Part shown: positions 13,291 through 24,058 of the stretch, one piece after another | Layout of the letters: each line of letters opens with the position of its first letter | Position numbering within the stretch: position 1 is the first letter of the stretch | DNA from: Spirodela intermedia | Lineage: Eukaryota > Streptophyta > Magnoliopsida > Alismatales > Araceae | Length of the DNA: 64,000 nt | NCBI GenBank assembly: GCA_902729315.2 | Contig: LR746273.1 | Coordinates: forward strand, 3,883,001 to 3,947,000 | Direction of reading: 5' to 3' | The notes under the pieces: generated by a model | Told to the model about the DNA's origin: nothing | Seen by the model: the letters and a program-made list of their open reading frames with translations, nothing else | Databases searched by the model: none | Position numbers and translations under genes: made by a program

Positions 13291-13310
13291 TCTAAGTGGT
13301 GGCACAATAT

Positions 13311-13330
13311 TAAGAGGGGGGTGAATTAAT
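13311..13330 (+). mobile_element. Polypurine-tract-like remnant of an LTR retrotransposon
   Basis: The sequence TAAGAGGGGGGTGAATTAAT resembles the purine tract found just before the 3' LTR in many plant copia-type elements. No LTR pair or coding region can be followed around it, so this is only a hint of an old insertion. Confidence 0.25.
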
Positions 13331-14349
13331 TTTATTTTCTTTTTTGATCAAGTATTAAATATCTAAATGATACTGATTGACGTGATAATTGTCAATAAAA
13401 TCACACCACAATTTTATAATTGTTCTGTCCTCTTAACCAACATCTACTTTTAAAAACTTTATATTTGGGTTTCACAAATTCTTTAATATTTTGAACATTA
13501 AACTTTAGGTTTCAGTTAACTTTTCACTAAATTTAACAATTTCATTGTTTGGAACCAATCGGTTCCTAACAGGTATGAATGGTAGAGGCAAAGATAAGAG
13601 CAAATAATTGGAAGAGCGCTTGATTGAGACAGGAGGAAAATAACAGTAGGATGAGAAGGATTTCTCAAGGAAACCCTAGAACTGGTTAAGAAAAGTTCTA
13701 GAGCGCCTCACTCTCCCAATACTTAGCTAAAGATGCCCTCAAGGAGGTGATTACGATACCCTTAAACCCAAACTCCTGAATGGGCAACGGGCCCACTTCT
13801 TCCTTAGTCCTCTAATGTGGATTTATTCTGCTTCCGGTCATACTTAAATCTCGAAACGGTCAGTCTTGGGCCATGGTGACATCTATTGGCCTAGTAGAGG
13901 GTCCAGTTAGGGGCTTAGGTGGGGGCCTAACATTCATCTAACTTAGGTTTTCACTCAAGACTCCTCTTTAGATTCATAGTTCTAAGGGGATAAACTAGAT
14001 AAGCTACCCGTCTCTCTTTTAAATTTTACTGCTCTATGTGAGTAAAACTAGAGAATCTCCTCACTCTCTATTCTTACATTCTAGGTTCAAAGAAAAAATC
14101 AATTCCTACAATTTAATGTAAATAAGGAGAAGCAAATTTACCCAATGAAGAATATTTCCTTCGCATCCTTGATGAACGAGGCACATTGTTGATTGATGTA
14201 CTTTCAATTTTGTTCCAAGTTTCTTACATGGCGAAAATGGAAATTTGACCCAATAGATAGTACATTCTTCCTCTTCTCTTTTCTCCCTCGCAAATATATT
14301 TCTTTATTTGATAGAGATTGTGGAACGTGGATGAATAACTTTGATTCGT

Positions 14350-15560
14350 CTTCTTCTTTTCCCGTTGTTCTTTTTTTCTTCAAGTCATTATTATTCTCTT
14401 CTTCACGTTCTTCTTCCTCTCTTCTTTTCATTCTTCTTTTGTTCTTTTGTTCTTTTCGTTCTTTCTTCACTTCTTCCCTTGTGATAAGAGATGACGGCCA
14501 TAGAGAATGGCTCATTCTTCTCTTCTTCCTAGAGGGAATGGTTCCTTCGCTTTCTCCTCCAGTCTTGTCCTTGTTTTATCCCCTTCACTCAAGAATTAGT
14601 GGCGTGGATCAAGGTATGTCTCTTCTTGTTCTCTATTGCTCCTCTCTTTCTTCTCATTTACACGTTGAGGATCATTCTTCTCTTCCGTGAGATATTCTGT
14701 CATTCTTCCTTTTTTTTATATCGTGATATCTTATTTGTTTCTCCTCATACATCCCTTATTCTCCATCACGATCTTCCGTTTTCATTAATCTGCGGTTCTT
14801 TGTCACAATGTTTCATATGTTATTCTTGTTGTAGTATCCTTGTTTTTTCCTTCTGATTCTTCATCACGATCTTTCTATCAGCAAGTGATGCGAAGTATGA
14901 CCAACTATCTCTCCACACATAACAGCAGTTATAGAGAAGGTAATGGATGTCATCCCTCTATGATGTAAGGACATAGGTAGCTAGAGGAAGACATCAAGAT
15001 TTAAGTCTCAGTCACACGAACTATGTTGTGCTGAAGTGAGAAGACTCACTTCAGCCACTATCTATACTTTTTATTATTTGCATCAGGTAGACTTTAATAT
15101 AAACTTTTCAGAGTGTAAGGTTTTGCACCGTGTCTACCCTTCTCTCTACTTGTTTAATATCATCTCTATTTCTTTCAAAAGTATTTTTCCTTCACTTTTG
15201 TCTGGTTTTCATTTGTGGTTCATCGTCATGATCTTTCAAGTAGTTTTCTCTTCCTTTTTTCTAATCCTTGGTTGTTTGAGGTTCTTTGTTGCAATGGTTC
15301 TTCATTTTTGCTCTTCTCCTCTTTGCATTCTCTTTGAAGCTTTCTCTTCCCATATGATCTTCCTTTCGTCCAAATTTTTTCTCTTTCTATTTTCTTTGTT
15401 TCATTCTCCTCGGCTTTGATAAGAGGCAAGTAGCACATGGATGGATGGAATGGCATGGTGAAATCTTCTGCCATGGTTCACTGGTTTTCGCTTCCGAGCT
15501 TCCTCTTCCTGTGCGATCTTCTACTCCCAACATTCTTCTCTTTCTCCCATTCATTCAGCA
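14350..15560 (+). repeat. Pyrimidine-rich low-complexity block
   Basis: The + strand is dominated by TTC, CTT and TCT triplets for over 1 kb. The resulting open frames are almost only Ser, Phe and Leu on one strand and Glu, Lys and Arg on the other. This is composition bias, with no sign of a gene. Confidence 0.6.
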
Positions 15561-16134
15561 GTCAAAGAAATAAAAGAAGTGATTAGGGTTGGGTTTACAC
15601 CTGTTGGATTTCATTTTCGCAGGACTTTGGGCCCAGAAATGAGTCAAAAACAGAATAGACAGAGATTCATTCCATCATTTTGTCTAGGTTTTGGATCTGA
15701 TTTTAAATAGATCCATTTCACCATTTTGTTCAGGTTTCAGGACTAGTTTTAAAGGCATTTGTTTCATCATTCCATTTAAGCTTCTGATTCGTCTACCCTT
15801 ATTTTAAAGGGATCCAAGATCATTTTATCAAGTGAGCTTTTAAAATGGTTAAATAGGAGAAAAAAAGTCACATCAATCAAAAGTAAGAAACCTTTTAAAT
15901 TTTTTATCAAAAATCAAAAACACATGTCATAGTGAGAAATGACGATGGTTCCATATAGACACTAGATGTCATTATTAAAATTGTACCAAATGGTCCTTTT
16001 GAAGATCTATTGTCTTAGATAGTAGCAAGCGTATTTGATTTTCATCATGGCAAGATGAATCTTGAATATAATAGATTCAAATGAGGACATAGAAGAACTA
16101 TTGACAAAAGGGAAAAAAGGAATTTTCATATCTT

Positions 16135-16300
16135 GTAAATGAATTATTACAAATTTTTATTTACTTGTGAGAGATTTAAATGCTTGTGGGTTCAAACAAC
16201 CATTGAAGATTCAAATGACATTTTTCTAATCAGTGTTTAATGATCATCCAAATCCGTTTATTATGGATTCAAAGCTTGAATTCTGTTCTTCCTCGCCAAA
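16135..16300 (+). repeat. Dispersed repeat copy B (partner of 13120-13290)
   Basis: Diverged partner of the 13.1-kb repeat in the same orientation, best seen in the shared GGATTCAAAGCTTGA segment followed by TTCTGTTCTT. It could mark two ends or two fragments of a decayed element, but no other element structure is visible. Confidence 0.35.
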
Positions 16301-16393
16301 ATTTCATGCCTTGCGGAATCAAGGCTAAATATTTTCACAATATTTGATCCGTCAATGATTCCACGTCAAGAAGACCATTTCCATGAAGCTTTG

Positions 16394-16770
16394 TGGGCCG
16401 ACTTTGCCGGAGCCTTTACAGACTTCAAGCCTAGCCCATTAATCGGGTACTTGGTTTAAGCCCAAGTATGAGTACTCTCACAAAGAGGTTTTTCTGTTAT
16501 CCGAACCCATAAATAAGAACCTTCTTTTAACGCCCCCTCCCCACCTTCGCTCCTCTGCTCCCACGCTGGGCAAGGCAGAACGCGAGATCTCGCGCCGCTT
16601 GGGGTTTCTAGACGGACTGCTGCTCCATCTCTCCGGGTGGCGCAGTTGGAATCGGCTTCTCCGTCGCTGGTTCGTTGCCCGCTGCCCTGTTCTGAGGGGC
16701 CTCTTCTCCTGGCTAAACGTCTGTTCCCCTATCCTTTCCTGGCTCCTCCAGCTCCTCTTCTAGGGTTTTC
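16394..16770 (+). promoter_or_regulatory. Promoter/5' UTR of the ILP1 gene with site II and telo-box motifs
   Basis: TGGGCC occurs at about 16394, AGCCCA at about 16435, and a telo-box-like TAGGGTTTTC at 16761-16770. The last is probably already in the 5' UTR, about 180 bases before the ATG. Site II plus telo-box is a known pairing in plant genes expressed in dividing cells. That fits a cell-cycle regulator, but activity here is inferred. Confidence 0.45.
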
Positions 16771-16942
16771 CCTTGTGGGGTCTTTCTTCCTGCCAATTCG
16801 GCCACAATTGGAAGCTTCTGGCTGAAGCCGCCTCCTGCTCCTGCCCTTCTCTGTTTCTAGGTTTGCGACAATTATACAGGCTCCCCCGTAGATTTTGCGG
16901 GGCAGAAATAAGGCCAAGGCTTCACGTTTTGATACCGCACAC

Positions 16943-19822
16943 ATGAGCAGCGGCGGCGTCAAGAGCAGGAACTTCCGCCGTCGGTCAGAGGATGACGCCA
17001 ATGGAGAAGAGACGGCTCCATCTTCCACCACTGCGGCGGCCGCCTCCACATCTGGTGGCGGTAAGGGCGGGTCTACCGTCCAGACCCACACCCGTCCCGT
17101 AGTTAGCAAGCCCAGGAGCCTCCTCAGCTTCGCTGATGACGAGGAGGGCCCAGTTCGCCGTTCCACCACGTCCAGGCCAACCTCCTCATCTGCCGCCTCT
17201 TCCAGGCATGCATCTGTCCACAGAATCACCTCTTCCAAGGACCGTGCTGCTGCCTCCCTCCCCAAAGTCTCCAGTCTGCAGCCTCAGACCGGGGAGTACA
17301 CCAAGGAGAAGCTCCTCGAGCTCCAGAAGAACGCTCGGCCTCTTGGCAGTTTGCCTAAGTCGGCAGCCCCGCTGTCTTCATTATCTATCCCTGTTGAACC
17401 GCCCAAACCGGCCAAAGCTGAAACCCCTGCCGAACCAGTCATTGTTCTCAAGGGCCTTGAGGGACTCGTGAAAACAGTTGCAATGCAGAAAGAGAATGCG
17501 CCGGCAGTGCTGCCACCGCCACCGTCGCCTCAGCAAGAGATGGAGGAGGAGATGGCGCAACTGGACCAAGTGGATGTGAAGGGCGATGCAGCGAATCGCA
17601 GGTTTGCAGGATTGGACATCAACGGGAAAGGCAAGGATTCATCTCCGATACCTAACCAGGCCACGATTAATGCCATTAGAGCGAAGAGGGAGCGGCTTCG
17701 TCAGTCTCGTGGTGCAGCGCCAGATTACATTTCCTTGGATAGTGGCGCAGGACCTAGTGCTTCTTGTGGATCTAGCGATGAAGAAGATCATGACTTTCGT
17801 GGCAGGATTTCTTTGCTTGGTGACAAAGAGGAGCATGCATCTAGGAAGGGTGTTTTTGAGAGCACTGTGGAGAAGACTGTTGAGGTGGAGAAGTTTGCTG
17901 TGGTGGCGGATGTCAGAGAGGTAATCGATGAAGAAGATGAGGAGGAGAGAATATGGGAGGAAGAGCAGTTCAGGAAAGGGTTAGGCAAGAGATTTGATGA
18001 GGCGTCATCTGGCAAGCCTATCAATGGCCCCATGCCGGCCCCCATCATCCAGTCGCAACCTGCTGTTTATGCTGAAGCTTCTCTTCTGAATGTCTCAAAG
18101 AGTCTGTCACTTGATGCTGCCTATGGTTTTTCAAAAAGTGCAGAGACCATGTCCATTTCCCAACAGGCGGAGGTTGCTACTCGAGCGCTCCGAGAGGGCA
18201 TTGGCAAGCTCAAGGAAGCACACAGTAGGACCCTGTCATCTCTCGTGAGAACAGATGATAACTTGTCCGAGGCCTTAACAAATATCACCACTCTTGAGAA
18301 GTCTCTGTCAGATGCAGATGCGAAGTTCGTTTTTATGCAAAAGCTCCGGGACTTCATCTCCATCATGTGCAGTTTCTTACAGGACAAGGCGCCATACATT
18401 GAGGAACTGGAGGAGCAGATGCAGACGCTCCATGAAGATAGAGCATCGGCCATTAGAGAAAGGAGGGACGCTGACAATGCAGATGAGATGGCCGAAGTAG
18501 AGGCTGCAGTTAGTGCAGCAACGTCTGTGCTTAGCAGAGGCTCTTCAGCAGCTCTGGTCTCTGCTGCCGCCTCTGCAGCTCTGGCTGCTTCCGCTGCTGC
18601 AAAGGAAAGTTTGAATCTCGCGGTCCAGCTTGATGAGTTTGGGCGGGATTTGAATCGACAAAAGCGTCTTGACATGGAACGGAGGGCTGAAGCCAGAAAG
18701 CGCAGGAAAGTTCATTCTGAATCCAAGAGGCTGTCATCCACTGCAACTGATACTACGTACGACCACATAGAAGGAGAATTGAGCACTGATGAGAGTGATA
18801 GTGAAGCTGGTGCGTACTCATCAAGCAGAGAGGAATTGCTTCAGACTGCAGAACTCGTTTTCAGTGATGCAGCGGAAGAGTACTCTAAACTTTCTGTGGT
18901 TAAAGGACGGTTTGAAGAATGGAAGAAGCTTTATTCCATGACCTATCGGGATGCATACATGTCTTTAAGTCTACCCCATATATTCTCGCCATACATGAGA
19001 CTGGAGCTTCTGAAGTGGGATCCGCTCCACAAGCAGTCAGATTTCTGCGATATGCAGTGGCATGATCAACTCTTCACTTATGGGCTGCAGGAAAATAAAG
19101 AAAGTTTTGACCCGAATGATCCCGACGCCAATCTCATTCCAGATCTAGTGGAACAGGTAGCCCTTCCTATATTGCATCATGAAATAAAATATTGCTGGGA
19201 CATCCTAAGCACTCGGATGACAGAAAATGCAGTTTTCGCTACCAACCTGGTCATCAGCTATCTTCAACCGTCCAGCAAGAAACTGGCGGAACTGGTCACC
19301 GAGGTTCGGAGTCGCCTCTCTGAGGCTATCGAGAGTCTCAGCGTGCCCACCTGGAGTGCTTCAGTCATAAGAGCCGTTCCCGATGCAGCACGAATTGCAG
19401 CATACCGTTTTGGGAGGTCTGTCCGTTTACTGAAGAATATCTGTCTGTGGAAAGATGTCCTCTCGGCGTCAATACTGCAGGAGCTTGCTCTGGATGCGCT
19501 CCTGGCCAGAAAAGTTGTTCCCCATCTTAGAAGTGTGATGCCCAATTTACACGATGCAATCACCAGGACAGAGAGGGTGATTTCTTCGCTATCGGGCGTC
19601 TGGTCTGGCTCAGGCGTCACGGGAGACCAGAGTCAGAAGCTGCAGCTGCTGGTGGAGTGCGTGATGGAAATAGGGAGGAGGCTTGAGAAGAGGCTGGCAT
19701 CGGGCATTGAAGATGATACTGTTGGGCTTGCCCGTCGTGTGAAGAAGATGTTGGTTGGGCTCAACGAGTATGATAAGGCGAGGGCGATTCTGAGGACCTT
19801 CAAGCTCAAGGAGGCGCTTTAA
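16943..19822 (+). CDS. ILP1: ILP1-like GC-rich sequence DNA-binding factor (GCFC/PAXBP1 family)
   Basis: Nuclear protein related to Arabidopsis ILP1 (INCREASED LEVEL OF POLYPLOIDY 1). ILP1 is described as a transcriptional repressor affecting endoreduplication, and the wider GCFC family also acts with spliceosome disassembly factors. One uninterrupted frame gives 959 residues; Arabidopsis ILP1 is about 900. I chose the ATG at 16943 because it gives MSSGGVKSRNFRRR, close to the family N-terminus. The frame extends upstream to about 16895 but has no earlier ATG. In order: basic N-terminus, the conserved LLSFADDEE motif near residue 60, a long acidic and Ser-rich region, a coiled-coil-like Glu/Ala-rich segment near 405-560, and the GCFC domain from about 657 (FEEWKKLYSMTYRDAYMSLSLPHIFSPYMRLELL) to the C-terminus. 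No intron is seen, which is unusual beside its intron-rich neighbours. A retrocopy is possible but the frame is intact. Confidence 0.9.
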   Translation: MSSGGVKSRNFRRRSEDDANGEETAPSSTTAAAASTSGGGKGGSTVQTHTRPVVSKPRSLLSFADDEEGPVRRSTTSRPTSSSAASSRHASVHRITSSKDRAAASLPKVSSLQPQTGEYTKEKLLELQKNARPLGSLPKSAAPLSSLSIPVEPPKPAKAETPAEPVIVLKGLEGLVKTVAMQKENAPAVLPPPPSPQQEMEEEMAQLDQVDVKGDAANRRFAGLDINGKGKDSSPIPNQATINAIRAKRERLRQSRGAAPDYISLDSGAGPSASCGSSDEEDHDFRGRISLLGDKEEHASRKGVFESTVEKTVEVEKFAVVADVREVIDEEDEEERIWEEEQFRKGLGKRFDEASSGKPINGPMPAPIIQSQPAVYAEASLLNVSKSLSLDAAYGFSKSAETMSISQQAEVATRALREGIGKLKEAHSRTLSSLVRTDDNLSEALTNITTLEKSLSDADAKFVFMQKLRDFISIMCSFLQDKAPYIEELEEQMQTLHEDRASAIRERRDADNADEMAEVEAAVSAATSVLSRGSSAALVSAAASAALAASAAAKESLNLAVQLDEFGRDLNRQKRLDMERRAEARKRRKVHSESKRLSSTATDTTYDHIEGELSTDESDSEAGAYSSSREELLQTAELVFSDAAEEYSKLSVVKGRFEEWKKLYSMTYRDAYMSLSLPHIFSPYMRLELLKWDPLHKQSDFCDMQWHDQLFTYGLQENKESFDPNDPDANLIPDLVEQVALPILHHEIKYCWDILSTRMTENAVFATNLVISYLQPSSKKLAELVTEVRSRLSEAIESLSVPTWSASVIRAVPDAARIAAYRFGRSVRLLKNICLWKDVLSASILQELALDALLARKVVPHLRSVMPNLHDAITRTERVISSLSGVWSGSGVTGDQSQKLQLLVECVMEIGRRLEKRLASGIEDDTVGLARRVKKMLVGLNEYDKARAILRTFKLKEAL

Positions 19823-21159
19823 ACCCTCGTCAATGTCCAAATGTGGTTCATGAACGGCGGCTCGGATTCCAGTTTATTTCCTACTGTTTTAGCTTCTAGC
19901 ATTTAACAGGCCTGTATGGGTATGGGTATGGGCAGCATATAATATTTTTTCTCCTGATATAGTACACGATGTTGGCTGTTGTTGTCTTGAGTCAGAAGTC
20001 TTCAAGAGTCTTCAAGTTCTCGGATAGATACTAGAGATGAATTCTTCAGTCGACACCTGTCAGCTCATCAGCCACTGTTAGAGACCTACCCATTAACAAA
20101 ATTGTGCCAAAAGAAGGGGCTGGTTGGATGTCTGCTACCTGCTTATGGAAAATTACAAGGAACCCGAGATGAAAAAGCTCAGAAATAGTCAGGATAAGAG
20201 ATGAGCCTTTTCTGAGGTTGGGATCGTATCGCCACAACCCTGGCAATTATATCTATGAAATCTTCTCGTGCCGACGCCACTATCACTAGTTTTTATTTAT
20301 TTTTTTATTTGTTATTTGGTTATTCGTTTATTTGTTTATTTATTTATTTATTTTAATGGCATCTTCAGACATGGATACCTGGCTTCTATCATGATGTTTT
20401 TTTACTTGTTCTCATGGAGCTTGCCATCTTCTTGCCGACCGGCCGACCCGGAACTGATCATCTGCCAAATGAAATAGCACTAACTTTGTTTTAATTTTCA
20501 TTATTTCGAAGGTGCGAAAGGCCAGGACTTTTTCCTTTGAAAATCGTCATCCAGAGGACTTTCTCGTGGACGTGGATGGTGTCTTCATGTCTTCGTCCTG
20601 TGTTAGAAGCAGTACCATCACTCGTCATTTTCGGTAAGAATGTTGAGAACAATTTTCACGGGCTTGAATTGGTTCGCCTCTTGGCTTGCTTGAGCGGCCG
20701 GCGCCGGTGTTCCTCACTCCCGAAAGCCTCTCTCTCTCTCTCCCTACGAGGAGAAATTATTTAAACCGGATAATTCGCATCATTAATAGCGGGCAAGAGG
20801 CTCTCCTCTTCTGCATGGGTCTAATCTAACTTTTAATTATTGTGGAAAATATTTAATGGCCTGAGAAATCAAAGACCTTTCCGGATAATAAATGATAAGA
20901 TAACAAAATGGAGGGGCATTTGGGTCCGTGCTAGGTCTCAACTTGACCTGAACTCTTCTTCTACGGAGCAAGAAGAATGTCATTTTAAAATGATATGAAA
21001 ATCGTGAATACTCTCCAACGAAAGATTTCTGAAATATTTTAATTATTGCTATGTTTCTGAAATTCTAACACTTAACTTCCAGCTTAATTTAATTCGTTTA
21101 TAGCTATATTATCTCCTCTACGTCTCTCTCTCTCTCTCTCCGATTGATGTGAGGCCAGC
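19823..21159. other. Intergenic region between ILP1 and the FAM210-like gene
   Basis: It holds the ILP1 3' UTR, an ATTT-rich simple repeat near 20285-20353 and the promoter side of the next gene. A CT tract at 21127-21140 lies just before that gene's first ATG. No coding gene is supported. Confidence 0.6.
20285..20353 (+). repeat. (TTTA)n-type simple repeat
   Basis: Repeated TTTATTTAT and TTTATTTGTT units run over about 70 bases in the intergenic region after ILP1. It is a low-complexity repeat with no coding sign. Confidence 0.8.
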
Positions 21160-22429
21160 ATGTCGAACGCGGCGGCGCTTCTGAACCCGTGGTGTAAGCC
21201 TCTTCTCATCGGTGGGCCGAGGAGTCTCCCTCGCGCAGTTCTGGAGGGGTGGCCTGTCGCTATACGGCTGTCTGGTCTCCGCCGGACGTACGCCGGAGGG
21301 GCGACACATCAATTGGCCGGCCACTCGCTGCTCCGGACTCCTTGCACGGCCTCTCGTTGCTCCACCGGCGATGCCGCCGCCGGAGGGGGGACCAGTCCCG
21401 ATTTCGACGCTCTTCCGAGTCGGGTACCGTCATTACATCGCCGCTGTTGATTGATTTGCGTCGATTGTCGTGGGATGCTATCGTGAGTTCTTTCTGTGTT
21501 GAAATTTTGCTTCGTTAGGGCAATGAGAAGCAGGGTTTCTGGTCGAAGTGGAAGGTGAGATTTCTTTGCTAGCCCGAGGATCTGCTCCGATTCATTTCTG
21601 AAGCTCTCATCTCTGGAATCTCGTCATCTTCGGGGGAGCTGATCGTTTGGCCAGGCAGACACGGCAGAGATGAGCTCGAGAATCGCGAAATTGGGGCTGG
21701 CGGCAGTTCTGGCCTACGGGTTGTTCGACGGAGTGACCTACACGAGCTTCTTCACCCTCGCATTCCTCGGCTATGAGAAGAGCACGGGGAAGAACCCCGC
21801 CGCCAACCTCAAAGCTCTTTTGGGGGTAAGCTACCAGCCTGAACTCGCCATCTACTACCGGCCTGCCTTCATATTTCTTGCAATGCATCCATCCTTTGGG
21901 CAGATCCATCTCAACTTGCCATGACTCTCACTACGGTGATGATTCATCGTCGCTGGACCCGAGTTCCGGACGCCAAGATCAATCGGGGCCCTTCTTCAAG
22001 GCATCCATCCATCCATCCGTCCTCCCCTTGACTTCCGTTGATCTCCTTACTGAGATCCGATTTCCCCACCCTGTGCGAGAGAAGCTCCATTTGCAGGCAT
22101 CTTCTCCCATTCCCTCTCTGTTCTCCATCTCCCAGATTGATTTCTTCGATACAACCCATCCCCGCCGGTTTTCTTCTGCTCACTGATGTTTGAGATGAAC
22201 GGGAGAACAGATCGTGATTCTCATGTGGACGGGCAACAACGTCACTCGGCCCTTCCGTGTGGCGGGGGCGGCAGCGCTGGCGCCTGCCATTGACAAGCTG
22301 CTGAAGAGAATCCAGACGAAGCTCAATTTGCCCAGCCAGATCTACGCCTTCGCGCTGGTCGTCGGCGGCGTGGGCGGCATCTGCTTCTCCGTCGTCGGTC
22401 TCCTCATCCTCTCCCGGTGGGGAAAATGA
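21160..22429 (+). CDS. FAM210/DUF1279-domain membrane protein, probably organellar
   Basis: Small membrane protein with a DUF1279 (FAM210-type) domain. Animal FAM210 proteins are mitochondrial; plant members carry organelle targeting sequences. Proposed exons: 21160-21423, 21655-21825, 22211-22429, giving 217 residues with continuous phase. Exon 1 (88 residues) is rich in Arg, Ala, Ser and Leu and would be the transit peptide. Exons 2 and 3 give the conserved core: RIAKLGLAAVLAYGLFDGVTYT, then a PAANLKALLG segment, then VILMWTGNNVTRPFRVAGA, and a final hydrophobic helix (FALVVGGVGGICFSVVGLLIL) ending RWGK. The core is secure. Exon 1 is less so: its donor (GTACCG) is weak, and translation could instead start at the ATG at 21670, giving 124 residues. 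Its 3' end faces AOX1 only 189 bases away. Confidence 0.78.
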
Positions 22430-22618
22430 GAAGCCCGTCCCAGCGCCTCCAGGTAGATCCTTGAAAGCATACAACGCTTTCTTGGACTATCTCTCTCTCT
22501 CTCTCTCCAGACATTGATTGGCGCAGAGAGCATGGAATGTTAGCAGGAGGGTTTTAGACGGAGAAAGGGTAGTTTTCTACTATTCTCAGAGCGGCCTCCG
22601 CCATGAAAACAATTTCTC
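22430..22618. other. Convergent 3' ends of the FAM210-like gene and AOX1
   Basis: Only 189 bases separate the two stop codons, with a short CT tract near 22491-22507. The two 3' UTRs probably overlap as antisense transcripts. No gene is seen. Confidence 0.6.
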
Positions 22619-24007
22619 TTAGTGGTACCCGAGCGGCGCCGGGGATTCCTTCAGCTCGTGCCCCTGGTAGTGGATATCCTGCAAAACACGGCGGTAGTCG
22701 TCAAACACAGAAGAGAGAGCAACAGCAGGAAGGAGGGGGACGACTGGTTGAGGTAGCTGTAGTGCTGATGGTAGTAGTAGTACCGAGGCGAAATGGTTGA
22801 CGTCGCGGTGGTGGGCCTCGTCAGCGCGGACGACGAGGACGACGTCGCGGAGGGTGGAGCCGGCGGGGAGGCGCCAGTAGTCGAGGGCGATGGCGGGGGC
22901 GGGGACGTTGGGGATGGTGCCCTTGTCGATCTCCTTGAGGAACTCGGTGTAGGAGTGGATGGCCTCCTCCTCGAGGTAGCCGACCATCCGGTGGGCGAAC
23001 TTCGGGGAGAGAAGGTAACCCAGGAAGTAGGCGTTGAAGAAAACCCCCTGCACGGCCAGCACGAGCGCCCTCTCATACCACCTCGGCTGCGACACCTCCA
23101 TGAACGTCATCAGGTGCATCCTCTCGTTCTCCGCCTCCTCCAGCAGCGCCTTGATCCAGCCCCCGCTGTGCTCGAACCGCCGCAGCGACTTGAGGTGCAG
23201 CAGCAGCCCCCCCACCATCCCCGGCACCGCCGCCACCGTCTCCAGCATCATCGCCCGGCACCCGTACCTCCTCTGCCGCCAACAGACAGACGGCGGCGGA
23301 GAGGGCGATCAGGAAGATCAGATCATCCGCCTACAATGACGACGGAAGGAGTTTTGGCCAGTGCTTTCTTACCTGGAAGAAGAGGTCGGTGGGCCAGCGG
23401 AGGGACTTGACTGTCCAGAAGGCCATCCTGTCGAGGAAGGTGGTGGGGGCGTGGTGCTTCTTCAGATCGATCGCCAGGTCCGGCTCGTATGCCTCCCATG
23501 GCTGCCAACCAGAGACAAATCCAAATTCAATCATCACTCCATACCATACCATTGGAGGAGTGTGTTATTCCGCACGGATCCATCCATCTATATATATTCA
23601 TGGTTGTTCCGCGGGGGAGGCATCAAGGGGTGGGAGGGGGGTGGGGGGGGGACGAACCCTGAAGCAGGCCCAGCGCCACGTGGAGCCGTCCTCCTTGGTG
23701 AACTTGGAAGGCGGAACGCCCCAGTAGCTCGTCACGGCCTTCTGATCAGACTTCTCCGCCGCCGCCGCCGTCGTCTTCTTCGCCTCCTCTTCCCCCCCGA
23801 GCGCGGGGGGAGACGACAGCGTGCTCGCGTGCCTGGCCGTTTGAAACCTCAGCAGCCACACGGCGGTGTGCACCGGCGTTGACCCTAAGGCGCCATTCCC
23901 CAGGACCGAGTACGCCGACTCAGCAGCTGCACGCGCCGCCGGGCCCGAGGCGAAGAGCGCCAAGCCGACGTGCCTAACCAGCCCAGCTCCGGCGACCCTG
24001 CAAACCA

Positions 24008-24008
<1 letters not shown>
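22619..24008 (-). CDS. AOX1: Mitochondrial alternative oxidase, AOX1 type
   Basis: Ubiquinol oxidase of the inner mitochondrial membrane. It passes electrons from ubiquinol to oxygen without proton pumping. Exons (coding order): 24008-23658, 23501-23373, 23272-22784, 22678-22619; 342 residues in the classical four-exon layout. The first 60 or so residues are an Arg/Ala-rich presequence. CysI lies in WACFR at residue 115, and CysII in RRYGC at residue 165; these are the known regulatory cysteines. Di-iron ligands are visible in [24 protein letters not shown] and [12 protein letters not shown]. The last exon encodes [22 protein letters not shown]-rich tract (CT on the + strand) sits directly upstream of the ATG. 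TGGGCC motifs lie about 480-580 bases upstream. Exon 1 and exon 3 are very GC-rich. Identification is certain; which AOX1 paralogue cannot be told. Confidence 0.97.

Positions 24009-24009
<1 letters not shown>

Positions 24010-24058
<49 letters not shown>
24010..24058 (-). repeat. (GA)n microsatellite in the AOX1 5' UTR
   Basis: A pure CT dinucleotide tract of about 49 bases on the + strand (GA on the coding strand) ends one base before the AOX1 start codon. Its position implies it is transcribed as part of the leader. GAGA tracts are known targets of plant BPC proteins; a regulatory role here is inferred. Confidence 0.9.

Larger units (their letters stand above)
12551..16390. other. AT-rich intergenic region with decayed repeats
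   Basis: No supported gene. The stretch includes short open frames that are only pyrimidine-tract translations, a repeated sequence family (13.1 and 16.2 kb) and a retroelement-like purine tract at about 13311. The scramblase 3' UTR should occupy its first few hundred bases. I see no complete element with recognisable termini. Confidence 0.6.

Noticed and set aside
14193-15480. Several Ser/Phe-rich open frames
   Set aside because: They translate a pyrimidine-rich low-complexity tract. Both strands are open because of composition, and no domain is visible.
16895-16942. Upstream extension of the ILP1 frame
   Set aside because: The frame is open but starts at TTG, not ATG. The first ATG is at 16943, and it matches the family N-terminus.
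22793-23410. Large + strand frame opposite AOX1 exons 2-3
   Set aside because: It is a shadow of the GC-rich AOX1 coding strand; the - strand carries all catalytic motifs.
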